This document shows, piece by piece, positions 63,856 to 64,000 of a stretch of 64,000 nt of DNA. Position numbers and translations under genes: made by a program. Numbering within the stretch: position 1 is the first letter of the stretch; every line of letters starts with the position of its first letter. The notes below the pieces were generated by a model. It was not told the DNA's origin. It did not search any database and saw only the letters and a program-made list of their open reading frames with translations. Origin of the DNA: a marine actinobacterium MedAcidi-G3 (lineage in GTDB: Bacteria; Actinomycetota; Acidimicrobiia; Acidimicrobiales; Poriferisodalaceae); assembly GCA_000817105.1 (NCBI GenBank), contig JUEP01000009.1, forward strand, positions 22,637-86,636, written 5' to 3'.

Positions 63856-64000
63856 TCAACCCAGAATGTCGCTGCGCCAGTTTCGCGGTTTAAGGGTGAC
63901 TTTGGCTTCCTCGTGGCCGGGAAACGCATCTGCATACTCATTTCCAAGTTCCTCACCTAGGTATCGAACAGCAATATCGCGCAGCAGGATGTCCCGCCCT
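63856..64000 (-). CDS. C-terminal end of a protein cut by the right edge, perhaps FMN-binding PPOX-like
   Basis: Reading the minus strand from the window edge, a frame is open for 47 codons ending in TGA at 63858-63856. It reads RDILLRDIAVRYLG, then EYADAFPGHEEAKV, then LKPRNWRS. The I-x-R-Y-L-G and the terminal R-x-W-x-S/D pattern resemble pyridoxamine-5'-phosphate-oxidase-like F420/FMN proteins, but 47 residues are too few to be sure. It converges with the LLM gene. Confidence 0.5.
   Translation of the reverse strand, partial: GRDILLRDIAVRYLGEELGNEYADAFPGHEEAKVTLKPRNWRSDILG

Overview
The window looks like a chromosomal backbone segment of an actinobacterium, most likely a free-living (possibly marine) member of the class Acidimicrobiia. 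The reasons are: coenzyme F420 genes (cofD, cofE) together with luciferase-like, probably F420-dependent oxidoreductases; a gene order (LCP protein, rmlD, rhamnosyltransferase, NDP-sugar pyrophosphorylase, F420 genes, DUF3499, phosphomannomutase, TobH-like SIS protein, S-adenosylhomocysteinase, secA, prfB, ftsEX) that I recall from mycobacteria and streptomycetes; frequent GTG and TTG starts; and the GYW-type propeller repeats I associate with Acidimicrobiia. GC looks close to 50 percent. No lineage was tested by computation. No rRNA, tRNA, CRISPR array, integrase, transposase or phage gene was seen. No gene-free stretch exceeds 300 bases; the longest gap is about 135 bases.

Layout. 0-2.5 kb: a GT2 glycosyltransferase cut by the left edge and a lone GYW propeller protein. 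2.5-8.1 kb: housekeeping enzymes (cobalamin adenosyltransferase, leucyl aminopeptidase, sirtuin, rhodanese-ThiF fusion, LpdA-type flavoprotein). 8.1-13.4 kb: a tightly coupled envelope operon (rmlD, unknown, broken rhamnosyltransferase, coiled-coil protein, GT4-like protein, LCP ligase). 13.6-20.2 kb: UDP-sugar dehydrogenase, three GT4 enzymes, a histidine-rich membrane protein and an NDP-sugar pyrophosphorylase. 20.2-26.1 kb, minus strand: cofE-cofD, then three GT4 genes and a methyltransferase-like gene in a coupled array. 26.2-32.1 kb: another GT4, GDP-mannose dehydratase, a secreted subtilase and a SpoIID-like protein, the last two both carrying GYW repeats. 32.1-37.2 kb: a very large GT2-membrane protein, a DUF5719-like protein and a membrane thioredoxin-fold protein, coupled. 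37.1-39.1 kb: ftsH, minus strand. 39.2-45.4 kb: DUF3499, a large GT-C-like membrane protein, polyprenyl-phosphate sugar synthase, phosphomannomutase, Trm112-like and SIS isomerase. 45.5-52.9 kb: ahcY, secA, prfB, ftsE, ftsX, a GGCT-like protein. 53.0-64.0 kb: an acyl-CoA/alkyl catabolism neighbourhood (two crotonases, acyl-CoA dehydrogenase, hydrolase, metallo-hydrolase, EthD-like, MFS, SDR, two LLM oxidoreductases) and the end of a possible FMN-binding protein.

Taken together the first 45 kb read as a nucleotide-sugar and surface-polysaccharide factory: sugar activation (mannose and rhamnose branches, UDP-uronate), at least ten glycosyltransferases, membrane-embedded transferases, an LCP enzyme that could attach the product to peptidoglycan, and secreted propeller proteins that may act on or bind the wall.

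Two reading frames are broken: the rhamnosyltransferase at 9.5-10.6 kb (about 29 bases appear missing) and the subtilase at 28.4-30.0 kb (exactly 26 bases missing from one unit of a 126-base repeat). Both could be real mutations or assembly faults. I did not find one clearly new system; the strongest candidates are the GYW-repeat protease/SpoIID pair and the unknown genes within the rmlD-LCP operon.
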